A stretch of 50,157 bases of DNA, from assembly GCA_030832905.1 (NCBI GenBank), contig JAURIG010000003.1, positions 1 through 50,157 on the forward strand. Direction: 5' to 3'. The first letter of the stretch is position 1. Every line of letters starts with the position of its first letter. This DNA is from Bacteroidota bacterium (lineage in GTDB: Bacteria; Bacteroidota; Bacteroidia; NS11-12g; UBA955). Positions 17,671 through 25,600 of this stretch are shown here, in pieces. The notes beneath the pieces are model-generated. The model did no database searches. It was not told where the DNA came from and saw only the letters and a program-made list of their open reading frames with translations. Position numbers and translations under genes: made by a program.

Positions 17671-18633
17671 ATGCTTGATTTATCAATTGTCATTCCTTTA
17701 TTGAACGAAAACGAATCTTTGCCAGAATTGGAAGCATGGATTGTTAAGGTCATGAATGCCCATTCATACAGTTACGAAATCGTATTTGTAGATGACGGCA
17801 GCACAGACAACAGCTGGGAAGTGATTCAAACACTATCGGCTAAAAACCCAAACATAAGAGCCATTCGTTTTAGACGCAACTTTGGCAAATCTGCCGCCTT
17901 AAATATTGGCTTTGCAGAAGTTAAAGGCAAAGTGGTCATTACAATGGATGCCGACTTGCAAGACAGCCCTGATGAAATCCCTGGCCTTTACCAGAAAATC
18001 AAGACCGAGGGCTACGATGTGGTGTCTGGTTGGAAGAAGAAACGCTACGACCCCATCACCAAAACCTTACCGACAAAATTATTCAATTGGGCCACACGCA
18101 AAATGAGTGGCATCTATTTACACGATTTCAATTGTGGCTTAAAAGCTTATAGTCACGCAGTGGTTAAGAACATTGAAGTATATGGCGAAATGCACAGATA
18201 CATTCCGGTGATTGCCAAATCTGCGGGCTTCAAAAAAATTGGCGAACAAGTGGTTGAACACCGTGCACGCAAATACGGCACTACCAAATTTGGTCTTAAC
18301 CGTTTTGTGAATGGCTTACTGGATTTAATGTCGATATTCTTCATGGGCAAATTCGGCAAAAAACCAATGCACTTTTTCGGTTTGTACGGCCTAATTAGTT
18401 TTATCTTAGGCTTTAGCATTGCGATGTATATGTTGGTTGACAAACTCATACACATCATTCAACATGAACGCGCACCATTGGTAGCTGAATCGCCTTTGTT
18501 TTATTTGGGTTTAGTCAGTATGATCATTGGTACTCAACTTTTTTTAGCTGGCTTTTTGGGCGAATTAATCAGTCGTTCGAGTGGAGACCGCAACCAATAC
18601 GCCATAGCTGAAACCATTGGCATCGATGCATAA
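17671..18633 (+). CDS. family 2 glycosyltransferase, DPM1/GtrB-like, membrane-anchored
   Basis: 320 residues. N-terminal MLDLSIVIPLLNENESLPEL, DDGSTDNSWEV, and the metal/donor motif DADLQDSPDEIP are those of GT2 enzymes that make polyprenyl-phosphate sugars. Two C-terminal helices (FFGLYGLISFILGFSIAMYML and PLFYLGLVSMIIGTQLFLAGF) fit the GtrB/YfdH group. ATG 17671 follows the dihydroorotase-like stop by one base; the open frame upstream lies inside that gene. Likely role (inference): charging undecaprenyl- or dolichyl-type phosphate with a sugar for transfer across the membrane. Confidence 0.88.
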   Translation: MLDLSIVIPLLNENESLPELEAWIVKVMNAHSYSYEIVFVDDGSTDNSWEVIQTLSAKNPNIRAIRFRRNFGKSAALNIGFAEVKGKVVITMDADLQDSPDEIPGLYQKIKTEGYDVVSGWKKKRYDPITKTLPTKLFNWATRKMSGIYLHDFNCGLKAYSHAVVKNIEVYGEMHRYIPVIAKSAGFKKIGEQVVEHRARKYGTTKFGLNRFVNGLLDLMSIFFMGKFGKKPMHFFGLYGLISFILGFSIAMYMLVDKLIHIIQHERAPLVAESPLFYLGLVSMIIGTQLFLAGFLGELISRSSGDRNQYAIAETIGIDA

Positions 18634-19747
18634 GAAAGTGGTTATAGTGGGCCCTGCCTACCCGCTCAGAGGAGGCTTAAGCACATACAACGAACGCTTG
18701 TGCAAAGGCTTATTAGACCAAGGCCATCAAGCCTCCATATTAAGTTTCTCTTTACAATATCCGAACATCTTGTTTCCGGGTAAAACCCAATACAGCACAG
18801 AGGCTGCCCCAGATGGTTTAGCCATTCATACCGGCATCAATTCTATTAATCCTTTGAATTGGATCAAGATTGGGCAGCACTACAAAAAGGTCAAGCCTGA
18901 TGTAATGGTCTTCAGGTATTGGATGCCTTTTATGGCGCCATGCTTGGGCACTATTGCCAGAATAGTTAAACGCAACGGCCATACAAAAGTCATGGCGATT
19001 GCAGATAACATTTACCCGCACGAAAAACATTTTTACGATCAAATTTGCACCAATTATTTCGTCAACAGCATGGATGCATTTATCACCATGAGCCAGTCTG
19101 TATTAAACGATTTAAAAACTTTGGTGCCGCAAAAACCATCTCAGTACATTGCACATCCAATGTATGATAATTTTGGGGCCTTAATGGATAAAACGGCCGC
19201 CATTAAAGCGCTTGGATTAGACCCTCAATTCAAGTACTTATTATTCTTTGGCTTCATCAGAAAATACAAAGGTTTAGACTTATTATTAAGCAGCTTTGCT
19301 GAAAGTCAATTGGCTCAGAAAGGGGTCAAATTGATCATTGCTGGTGAATACTACGAAGACCCTCAAGCAACTAAAGACCTCATAAAAACTTTGCAACTAA
19401 CGGAAGCCGTTATTGAACGCAATGACTTTATTCCCAATGCAGAAGTGGCTACTTATTTTTCAGCAGCAGACATGGTGGTGCAAACCTATTTGAGCGCGAC
19501 CCAAAGCGGCGTGACTCAAATTGCTTATCACTTTAATAAACCCATGCTGGTAACCAATGTGGGTGGGCTGGCTGAAACAGTGCCTCATAATAAAGTAGGC
19601 TATGTGTGTGAGCAAGACACCACAAGCATTGCCGCTGCCTTGAATGACTTCTACGACAACAATCGTGGCGAAGCCATGAGCCAAGCGGCCAATGATTTCA
19701 AAAAAGCATTTAGTTGGGATACCATTATCAACGCCATTACCGCCTAA
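18626..19747 (+). CDS. glycosyltransferase family 4-like
   Basis: 373 residues, GT-B fold. N-terminal KKVVIVGPAYPLRGGLSTYNERL is the glycine-rich acceptor-side loop of GT4 enzymes; the C-terminal half has YLLFFGFIRKYKGLDLLLSSF, VKLIIAGEYYED, FIPNAEVATYFSAADMVVQTY and SATQSGVTQIAYHFNKPM with the late nucleotide-sugar contacts of the family. The ATG used (18626) overlaps the preceding stop by eight bases; a TTG at 18617 is in frame but less likely. It is the last gene of the operon and abuts the convergent LptF/G gene with no gap (stop codons at 19745-19747 and 19748-19750). Substrate unknown. Confidence 0.87.
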   Translation: MHKKVVIVGPAYPLRGGLSTYNERLCKGLLDQGHQASILSFSLQYPNILFPGKTQYSTEAAPDGLAIHTGINSINPLNWIKIGQHYKKVKPDVMVFRYWMPFMAPCLGTIARIVKRNGHTKVMAIADNIYPHEKHFYDQICTNYFVNSMDAFITMSQSVLNDLKTLVPQKPSQYIAHPMYDNFGALMDKTAAIKALGLDPQFKYLLFFGFIRKYKGLDLLLSSFAESQLAQKGVKLIIAGEYYEDPQATKDLIKTLQLTEAVIERNDFIPNAEVATYFSAADMVVQTYLSATQSGVTQIAYHFNKPMLVTNVGGLAETVPHNKVGYVCEQDTTSIAAALNDFYDNNRGEAMSQAANDFKKAFSWDTIINAITA

Positions 19748-20839
19748 TTACTTTTGGGCCTTCTTGTAAAGGTATAAGGCCACTAACAAGAAAATAAGGT
19801 TGGGAATCCATACGGCTATCATCGGATAGATTTTACCAGTTGTGCCATAGGTGTTGAAATACTGGATTAAAAACAAATAGAGGAAACTAATAAATATCCC
19901 TATGCCTAAATTAAGGCCTACCCCACCCCTTGATTTTTTGCTCGACACACAAACACCAATTACGGTTAAGATAAAGGTTGAAAAAGGCGCTGAAAATCGG
20001 CGGTATTTATCTGTGATGTAATAATCTAAGTGGTCATTCCCTTTTACTTTTTCCTCAGCAATAAAGGCATTCAACTCAAACAAATCAAAGGATTGAACGT
20101 CGTCTATGCGCCTAAAGAAGTCATCAGGGTTAAAAGGGATCATTGAATCTAAGAATTTACCTCTAGTAATAACTTGACTGCCATCTGCTTTGTAGTCTCT
20201 TATCAGATAATCCTCTAAGCGCCATTTATCGGTTTTATGGTTCCAAGTAATGCGCCTAGCAAATAATTTACTTTGCAATTTGTGTTGCTTGTATTGTTCC
20301 AAAGACACCCCTTCACCTATGCTGTCTGCCTTGCCAAAATACTCCACATAAAAATACATTTCAGGTCGAATTTGGGTATGCACATTATTGGTATAATCAT
20401 CGTTGGTGTTTCGAATGTATTGGTTTTCAAATTCTAATCGCTTCTTATCTGAATGCGGAATAATGAAACCGTTTAAAAAGAAAGACAAAACCGACAAAAG
20501 ACCTGCGGTAATGACATAGGGCCTTAGAAAGCGTTTGTAACTCACACCGGCAGATAAAGTGGCCACAATCTCGCTGCGAGAAGCCAATTTAGAGGTAAAA
20601 AATATAACCGATATAAAAATAAATACCGGACTAAACAGATTTAAAAAGAAAGGCACATAATTGAAATAGTACTTGAAAATGATTTCAGACATCGGAGCTT
20701 CTTTTTGTAAGAAATCATCGAGTTTTTCTGAAATGTCAAATACAATAATGATGATGATGAATAGGCTTAAGGTCACCACAAAAGTGGTTAAAAACTTTTT
20801 GATGATATACCAATCAAATGTTTTTAAAAACCGCATCAT
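19748..20839 (-). CDS. LptF/LptG (YjgP/YjgQ) family permease
   Basis: 363 residues. Two N-terminal helices (FLTTFVVTLSLFIIIIIVFDI; FFLNLFSPVFIFISVIFFTSKL), a third (GLLSVLSFFLNGFIIPHSD), a central periplasmic domain about 130-275 with jellyroll-like strands, then three C-terminal helices. The motif SRSEIVATLSAGVSYKRFLRPY is typical of YjgP/YjgQ proteins (E-I-x-A-x-x-A/S-x-G). Family role: membrane part of the LptB2FG transporter that lifts lipopolysaccharide out of the inner membrane. Only one such gene is in the window. It overlaps tgt by four bases and is the last gene of the menG-porT-tgt operon. Confidence 0.88.
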   Translation of the reverse strand: MMRFLKTFDWYIIKKFLTTFVVTLSLFIIIIIVFDISEKLDDFLQKEAPMSEIIFKYYFNYVPFFLNLFSPVFIFISVIFFTSKLASRSEIVATLSAGVSYKRFLRPYVITAGLLSVLSFFLNGFIIPHSDKKRLEFENQYIRNTNDDYTNNVHTQIRPEMYFYVEYFGKADSIGEGVSLEQYKQHKLQSKLFARRITWNHKTDKWRLEDYLIRDYKADGSQVITRGKFLDSMIPFNPDDFFRRIDDVQSFDLFELNAFIAEEKVKGNDHLDYYITDKYRRFSAPFSTFILTVIGVCVSSKKSRGGVGLNLGIGIFISFLYLFLIQYFNTYGTTGKIYPMIAVWIPNLIFLLVALYLYKKAQK

Positions 20840-21954
20840 AGCCTTTGTTTCAATTGTTGTACCATTTTAGTTTTCCAAGTCGAAAAGGTATTGACCAAGA
20901 TGTGTTCGCGAGCGGTATTTACCAACCACAAATAGAAACTCAAGTTGTGCAAACTGGCCAATTGCGGGCCTAACATTTCGCCGGCCATAAACAAATGTCT
21001 TAAATAAGCCTTTGAATGTTGAGGCAAGTGTATGGGGTCTACAGGACTAAAATCCTTTTCCCATTTTTTGTTCTTAATGTTGATGCTGCCTTCAGAGGTA
21101 AACAACATACCATTGCGACCATTGCGCGTTGGCATTACACAATCAAACATATCTACCCCAAGGGCTATACATTCGAGTAAATTCTCTGGGGTACCAACCC
21201 CCATTAAATACCTTGGTTTATCGGTTGGCAAAATCTGACAAACCACATCGGTGAGCTCATACATGATCTCTGCTGGCTCGCCTACACTTAATCCGCCAAT
21301 GGCATTGCCCACCGCCTCTTTGGAGGCAATGTATTCTGCACTTTCTTGACGCAAATCTTTAAAGGTGCTACCTTGTAAAATTGGAAACAATGCTTGTTCA
21401 TAACCATACAAAGGCTCAGTATTATTAAAGCGTTGTTGGCAACGGCCTAACCAACGGTGGGTTAAATGCATGCTTTTTTTAGCATACTCATAAGTGCTCG
21501 GATAGGGCGGGCATTCGTCAAAGGCCATAATGATATCAGCGCCAATTTGACGTTGTATATCCATCACATTTTCGGGTGTAAATAGATGCCTTGACCCATC
21601 AATATGCGATTGAAACTTAGCGCCTTCTTCAGTCAATTTGCGCCTTTCAGCCAAGGAATACACTTGGTATCCTCCGGAATCCGTTAAAATAGGTTTATCC
21701 CAATTAATGAATTTATGCAAACCACCGGCGGCATTCAAGACCTCTGTACCTGGTCTTAAATACAAATGATAGGTATTGCCTAAAATGATTTGGGCTTTGA
21801 TGTGGTGATTGAGCTGATCAAAATTGATAGCCTTCACACTGCCAATGGTACCCACCGGCATAAAGATAGGGGTTTGAATTAGACCATGATCGGTCTGAAG
21901 GGCGCCTGCCCGAGCCTTGCTATGGGTATCGGTATGTTGTAAATGAAACTTCAA
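20836..21954 (-). CDS. tgt: queuine/preQ1 tRNA-guanine transglycosylase
   Basis: 372 residues. Exchanges the wobble guanine of GUN tRNAs for preQ1. Seen: TPIFMPVGTIGSVKA, ILGNTYHLYLRPG, the catalytic DSGGYQVYSL (Asp ~ 92), DIIMAFDECPPYP, GGLSVGE, and DMFDCVMPTRNGRNG with the nucleophilic Asp. Odd: the zinc motif normally near residue 302-307 (C-x-C-x-x-C) is missing; the region reads DFSPVDPIHLPQHSKAYLRHL. The downstream ASLHNLSFY histidine stays. I recall the same loss in other Bacteroidota Tgt proteins, so it is probably a lineage trait, not decay. Its start overlaps porT by four bases. Confidence 0.92.
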   Translation of the reverse strand: MKFHLQHTDTHSKARAGALQTDHGLIQTPIFMPVGTIGSVKAINFDQLNHHIKAQIILGNTYHLYLRPGTEVLNAAGGLHKFINWDKPILTDSGGYQVYSLAERRKLTEEGAKFQSHIDGSRHLFTPENVMDIQRQIGADIIMAFDECPPYPSTYEYAKKSMHLTHRWLGRCQQRFNNTEPLYGYEQALFPILQGSTFKDLRQESAEYIASKEAVGNAIGGLSVGEPAEIMYELTDVVCQILPTDKPRYLMGVGTPENLLECIALGVDMFDCVMPTRNGRNGMLFTSEGSINIKNKKWEKDFSPVDPIHLPQHSKAYLRHLFMAGEMLGPQLASLHNLSFYLWLVNTAREHILVNTFSTWKTKMVQQLKQRL

Positions 21955-22643
21955 TTGTGGAATAAAAAGGAAATTTGAAACAATCTGGCTTGAATGCGTT
22001 CAAAAGAACTTGAAAAAATATAAGGATCTGAACTGAGCATATTGGTAATGCTGTTGCTCATTTTGAATTCAGTAGAGATCATAGACCAAATACCATAGTG
22101 GTCATAGCCAAAACCATATTCGTAATAAAACGAATTGGCTTTAAACGCCACCATCGGTAAATTAGGCCCTCTCACAGTGGTTTCGTTGCTTTGAAAATCA
22201 TGCGAGTAACGCAGCCCACCAATAACATAAAAACGGTGGTTTCTGTGTCTTACCGAGTGGTGCTTCAAAAGCAAACATTGGTTCAATGACACCGATTCAG
22301 TTTTAGCCGTTTGCGTTCGGTCTGCAAAAGTGAAGGTGAAATTCCTTTGAGAAAATTCAATTTGCGGCAGGTACCTAACCGTAAAATAACGCCCTATTCT
22401 ATAGTCTGCTATACCGCCAAAATTAAGCCCTGAAAACCCCTCAACTTTAAGGTGTCTTACAGAATCTTTGGCATAAAAATCAGTCGATAAAACATATTTG
22501 GCTTTGGCAAAATTGGGGGTTAAAGAAATCCCAAAATGCCATGGTCTTTGATCGTCATTGGGCCTATGCTCTTGAGCTTGGGCCGAAACAAAGCACATGC
22601 AGGCAAAGGTCAATATTATTTTATACCGGTGTACAAACTGCAT
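21951..22643 (-). CDS. porT: PorT-like outer-membrane protein (type IX secretion)
   Basis: 230 residues. A cleavable signal peptide (KIILTFACMCFVSAQAQ) is followed by alternating short beta strands: WHFGISLTPNFAKAKY, FGGIADYRIGRYFTVRYLPQIEF, LLLKHHSVRHRNHRFYVIGGLRY, YYEYGFGYDHYGIWSMISTEFKMS, ending in FLFHN. This is the eight-strand barrel pattern of PorT/SprT, part of the Bacteroidota gliding and type IX secretion machinery. Adjacency to menG/ubiE, which it overlaps by 28 bases, is a well-known conserved placement of porT and supports the call. The secreted Kazal protein at 25601-26089 is a plausible client of the pathway. Confidence 0.8.
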   Translation of the reverse strand: MQFVHRYKIILTFACMCFVSAQAQEHRPNDDQRPWHFGISLTPNFAKAKYVLSTDFYAKDSVRHLKVEGFSGLNFGGIADYRIGRYFTVRYLPQIEFSQRNFTFTFADRTQTAKTESVSLNQCLLLKHHSVRHRNHRFYVIGGLRYSHDFQSNETTVRGPNLPMVAFKANSFYYEYGFGYDHYGIWSMISTEFKMSNSITNMLSSDPYIFSSSFERIQARLFQISFLFHN

Positions 22644-23341
22644 ATACCAAACGATAGCGATTTAACTTTGGTGGTTTTGAAGCCCAATTGGTTTAAGTGG
22701 TTTAAGAAATCTTGTCCGTCAGGGAAGTGTTTCACTGATTCTGGCAAATAGGTATAGGCTGATTGGCTTTTAGAAATCAACCTGCCCCATAATGGCAATA
22801 TGGCACTGAAATAAAATTGGTAAAGTTGCTTGATTGGAAAGGCTTTAGGTTTACTGAATTCTAATACCACCAACATGGCGCCTGGTTTAAGCACACGGTA
22901 AATTTCAGCTAAGCCTTTGTCAAGATTTTCAAAGTTACGCACTCCAAATCCAACGGTACAAGCATCGAAACTATTGTCTTCAAACAATAATTTCTCACTA
23001 TCTCCTTTCACCATACTGATCAAATGGTCGCAACCTTTTTTCTGCATTTTGATTCTGCCCATACTCAACATCCCTTCGCTCAAATCAACGCCCACAATGG
23101 CTGTTGGGTTTAAGCTCAAAGCTTCGAGGGCTAAATCACCCGTGCCAGTAGCCACATCAAGAATGCGTTTAGGTTGCAAGGGTTTTAATTGGGCAATGGC
23201 TTTTTTGCGCCAGCCTTTATCAATCCCTAAAGACAAAAAGTGATTCAAAAAATCATAGCGTTTAGAGATGTTATCAAACATTTCTTCTACTTGTTCTTTC
23301 TTGCTTTTGTCTGAGCTTTGTATGGGTTTTATAGCGGTCAA
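22616..23341 (-). CDS. ubiE: demethylmenaquinone/ubiquinone methyltransferase
   Basis: About 241 residues from the start chosen. SAM-dependent C-methyltransferase of quinone synthesis (MenG role expected in this phylum). Seen: KKEQVEEMFDNISKRYDFLNHFLSLGIDKGWRKKAI split across the N-terminus, LDVATGTGDLALEAL (SAM motif I), VGVDLSEGMLSMGR, KGDSEKLLFEDNSFDACTVGFGVRNFE and LVVLEFSKPK. The frame is open to ATG 23389, but a minus-strand -7 box TATCTTTGC (23384-23376) falls inside that extension and MIIFAFLITAKISIF is unlike the family. I therefore prefer TTG 23341. ATG 23389 remains possible if another promoter is used. First gene of the porT operon. Confidence 0.85.
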   Translation of the reverse strand: MTAIKPIQSSDKSKKEQVEEMFDNISKRYDFLNHFLSLGIDKGWRKKAIAQLKPLQPKRILDVATGTGDLALEALSLNPTAIVGVDLSEGMLSMGRIKMQKKGCDHLISMVKGDSEKLLFEDNSFDACTVGFGVRNFENLDKGLAEIYRVLKPGAMLVVLEFSKPKAFPIKQLYQFYFSAILPLWGRLISKSQSAYTYLPESVKHFPDGQDFLNHLNQLGFKTTKVKSLSFGICSLYTGIK

Positions 23342-23353
23342 GGTAAATATGCT

Positions 23354-23384
23354 TATTTTTGCGGTGATTAAAAAAGCAAAGATA
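23354..23384. promoter_or_regulatory. facing -7 boxes between ubiE and engB
   Basis: Plus strand TATTTTTGC (23354-23362) and minus strand TATCTTTGC (23384-23376) both match TANNTTTG. They point towards each other across 13 bases, so the predicted starts (near 23368 for engB, near 23370 for ubiE) practically coincide and the two initiation complexes would compete. Confidence 0.5.
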
Positions 23385-23411
23385 ATCATTTCAGCGCTTT
23401 TAACATACTAC

Positions 23412-24017
23412 ATGAAAGCAGAATTCAAAGGGTCCTATCCATCAACCAAAGTGCTTCCAAAAGAAGATTTTCCTGAGTTTGCCTTTATTGGCCGAAGCAA
23501 TGTGGGCAAAAGCTCCCTGATCAATATGCTTTGCAACCATAAAGACCTTGCCAAAACCTCATCAAAACCAGGCAAAACCCAACACATCGTTCGTTTTTTG
23601 GTCGACAATAGCTGGTACTTAATTGACTTACCGGGCTATGGTTATGCGAAAGTATCAAAAGCTTCGAGGGCTGAATTTGGGGAATTGATTCAAAGCTATT
23701 TACTAGAAAGAACTTTTATGCAATGTGTGTTTGTCTTGATTGACTCACGCATACCACCTCAAAAAATCGATTTGGAATTCATAGAATGGTTGGGTGTATC
23801 AGGCATTCCCTTTGCTATGGTCTTTACCAAAACAGACAAACTCAAACCTAAAGACTTAGACAGCCATTTAGCATTGTATCGTGAAACTTTATTAGCATCA
23901 TGGGAAGAACTGCCAACAATGTTTGTCAGTTCAGCCATTGACAAAAAAGGCAAAGAGGAGATTTTAAGCTTTATCTCAGAAGTCAAAACCACTTTTTACA
24001 AAAATTTTTCGGAGTAG
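23412..24017 (+). CDS. engB: ribosome biogenesis GTPase EngB (YsxC/YihA)
   Basis: 201 residues, the normal EngB length. GTP-binding motifs in order: G1 GRSNVGKSS, G2 region KTSSKPGKTQ, G3 DLPGYGYAKVS, G4 TKTDK and G5 SSA. The protein takes part in assembly of the large ribosomal subunit. The start is ATG 23412 (MKAEFKGSYPSTKVLP), which matches family N-termini; upstream in-frame codons to 23268 are antisense to ubiE and look spurious. Predicted leader about 45 bases from the -7 box at 23354, longer than for most genes here. Confidence 0.95.
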   Translation: MKAEFKGSYPSTKVLPKEDFPEFAFIGRSNVGKSSLINMLCNHKDLAKTSSKPGKTQHIVRFLVDNSWYLIDLPGYGYAKVSKASRAEFGELIQSYLLERTFMQCVFVLIDSRIPPQKIDLEFIEWLGVSGIPFAMVFTKTDKLKPKDLDSHLALYRETLLASWEELPTMFVSSAIDKKGKEEILSFISEVKTTFYKNFSE

Positions 24018-24070
24018 ATGCAACCATTTCAAAAAAGTGCAGTCTAACCCATTAAAACACCAATACATTT

Positions 24071-24727
24071 ATGATGAATTACACTAGAATCCTCCGAATT
24101 GCAACTGTAATTGCCGCTTTTATTTTATTCACAGTTAGCAGTTGCAAAAAAGAAGCAGAAGTTATTGCCACTATAGACAACTACACTGCTGAGTCATTGA
24201 TCAATCAAGCAAACGATCAGTACACTGCCTTAAATTATACCGAAGGCAATGATTCAACCCCATACTATGCAGTTAATGATGGTATGCCTGAATTGTACAC
24301 CTTAACTGAAACTGACATGGACAGTGCAGGATATAAAAGAGCCTTTGAGGAAAAACGTTTCTTCACTTGTATGAAGAAATTAACCTTAACCGATTCACAA
24401 GAACACATGTTAAGAAGAGCCATCAGAGCTTATGAATTGTGCAAACATGCAGATATGCTTGCCCATAAAGAGGCTTATGCTAAATTGTTATTGAAAACAG
24501 AAAATGCGCGTAAAGAATATATTGCACAATTAAAAAATGGCACCATTACCAAAGCGCAATTTGAAACGAAGATGAAAGACCTTAAATCCAGTTTCGAAAC
24601 CGGCCTTAAGTTGATCAAAGATACCTACGCTAAACGTTTGGCAGCCTGCTGCGAAATATTTGTCAGAAAGGTTAAAGAGATTTTAACCAATGACCAATGG
24701 AAAGCGTTTTTAGATTGTTATAAGTAG
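24071..24727 (+). CDS. lipoprotein with LTxxQ-like motifs, possibly Spy/CpxP-type
   Basis: 218 residues. Signal peptide with lipobox VSSC (Cys about 25), so predicted to be anchored as a lipoprotein. Residues 27-90 are acidic and rich in T, Y and N, possibly disordered. From about 105 the protein looks all-helical and basic, and carries LTLTDSQEHMLRRAI near 110 and ILTNDQWKAFLDC at the end. The paired LTxxQ-like elements, one before and one after a long helical core, are the feature by which Spy/CpxP periplasmic chaperones are recognised. Six cysteines besides the lipidated one, four in the last ~50 residues, are unusual. I do not recognise an exact family; the Spy link is inference. Confidence 0.6.
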   Translation: MMNYTRILRIATVIAAFILFTVSSCKKEAEVIATIDNYTAESLINQANDQYTALNYTEGNDSTPYYAVNDGMPELYTLTETDMDSAGYKRAFEEKRFFTCMKKLTLTDSQEHMLRRAIRAYELCKHADMLAHKEAYAKLLLKTENARKEYIAQLKNGTITKAQFETKMKDLKSSFETGLKLIKDTYAKRLAACCEIFVRKVKEILTNDQWKAFLDCYK

Positions 24728-24752
24728 TTGTTTTTTCATAATGTAAATTAAA

Positions 24753-24779
24753 GCCTCTGAGTAATCAGGGGCTTTTTTT
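24753..24779 (+). terminator. intrinsic terminator after the Spy-like lipoprotein gene
   Basis: GCCTCTGA (24753-24760), loop GTAA, TCAGGGGC (24765-24772), then seven T. Eight pairs including one T-G wobble. The same stem recurs after the next gene at 25571. Confidence 0.85.
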
Positions 24780-24809
24780 ATTGTTAATAGCACAAAGACT
24801 TAAACTTAT

Positions 24810-24840
24810 TTTGAAAACCATTTAATTCCCTTAATTTTGC
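24810..24840 (+). promoter_or_regulatory. full Bacteroidota-type promoter of the FKBP gene
   Basis: TTTG at 24810-24813 (-33 box), an 18-base spacer, and TAATTTTGC at 24832-24840 (-7 box). This is the best match in the window to the TTTG/N19/TANNTTTG pattern of the Bacteroidota primary sigma factor. ATG 24855 follows 15 bases after the -7 G. Confidence 0.75.
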
Positions 24841-24854
24841 TCTAAGAAAACAAA

Positions 24855-25547
24855 ATGAAAAGCTTATCAATATTAGCAAGTGTTGTTATTTTATCAATGG
24901 CAGCTTGCGGCGACAAATCAGGGTCTAAACCAACCCTTAAAAACATGGACGATTCTTTTGCTTATGCCTTCGGTGGTTACAGCGGTAGCATGTTGCACAA
25001 TTTCAAAATCAAAGAAGTGAATTGGGAAATTTTCAAAGCTGCACTTGAACAAGGTTTGAAAAATGGCGATAGCTCTTTGGCTATGAACAGAGAGACCATT
25101 GGCAAAATCTTAAACGACTACACCATTGAAGCACAATTCGGTGGCAACAAAAAATTAGGCGATGATTTCATCAACAAACGCAAAAGCGATGGTTACTTTG
25201 TTAGCAAAACTGGTTTATTATTCAAACAAATTAAAGCTGGTAACGGTGTTAAACCTAATATCACAGACACAGTTGAAGTGCACTACACCGGCAAATTCAT
25301 TGATGGCAAAATCTTTGACTCAAACGAAGGTAAATCTGCATTCAAAACCGCTTTAAATGCTGGCGCTATCAAAGGTTTCTTAGAAGCATTGAGCATGATG
25401 GAAGAAGGTTCTACAGCAGAAATCATTATTCCTTGGCAATTGGCTTATGGCCAAGAAGGCAGCAGAAACCCATACACTGGTGAAATGAGCATTGAGCCAT
25501 TCACCACCTTGTGTTTCACTCTAACCCTTGACAACATCAAAAGATAA
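24855..25547 (+). CDS. FKBP-type peptidyl-prolyl isomerase lipoprotein (FkpA/Mip-like)
   Basis: 230 residues. Lipoprotein signal with SMAACGDK (Cys ~19). Residues 30-125 form the FKBP_N-like helical dimerisation part (DDSFAYAFGGYSGSML, LNDYTIEAQFGGNKKLGDDF). Residues ~128-230 are the FKBP domain: GLLFKQIKAGNG, DTVEVHYTGKFIDGKIFDSN, GAIKGFLEALSMMEEGSTAEIIIPWQLAYG, and FTLTLDNIKR. The usual F-D-S, V/I-x-G-F/W and A-Y-G contacts are present (F-D-S, IKGF, AYG). Expected role: folding of exported proteins at the cell envelope. Single-gene transcript between its own promoter and a terminator at 25571. Confidence 0.9.
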   Translation: MKSLSILASVVILSMAACGDKSGSKPTLKNMDDSFAYAFGGYSGSMLHNFKIKEVNWEIFKAALEQGLKNGDSSLAMNRETIGKILNDYTIEAQFGGNKKLGDDFINKRKSDGYFVSKTGLLFKQIKAGNGVKPNITDTVEVHYTGKFIDGKIFDSNEGKSAFKTALNAGAIKGFLEALSMMEEGSTAEIIIPWQLAYGQEGSRNPYTGEMSIEPFTTLCFTLTLDNIKR

Positions 25548-25570
25548 TCATCACTTTTAAAAGTATTAAA

Positions 25571-25596
25571 GCCTCTGAGTTTCAGGGGCTTTTTTT
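25571..25596 (+). terminator. intrinsic terminator after the FKBP gene
   Basis: GCCTCTGA (25571-25578), loop GTT, TCAGGGGC (25582-25589), then seven T. Same stem as at 24753. Read leftward it is followed by TTTAATACTTTT, so it may also stop the convergent serS-Kazal transcript. Confidence 0.85.
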
Positions 25597-25600
25597 ATGT

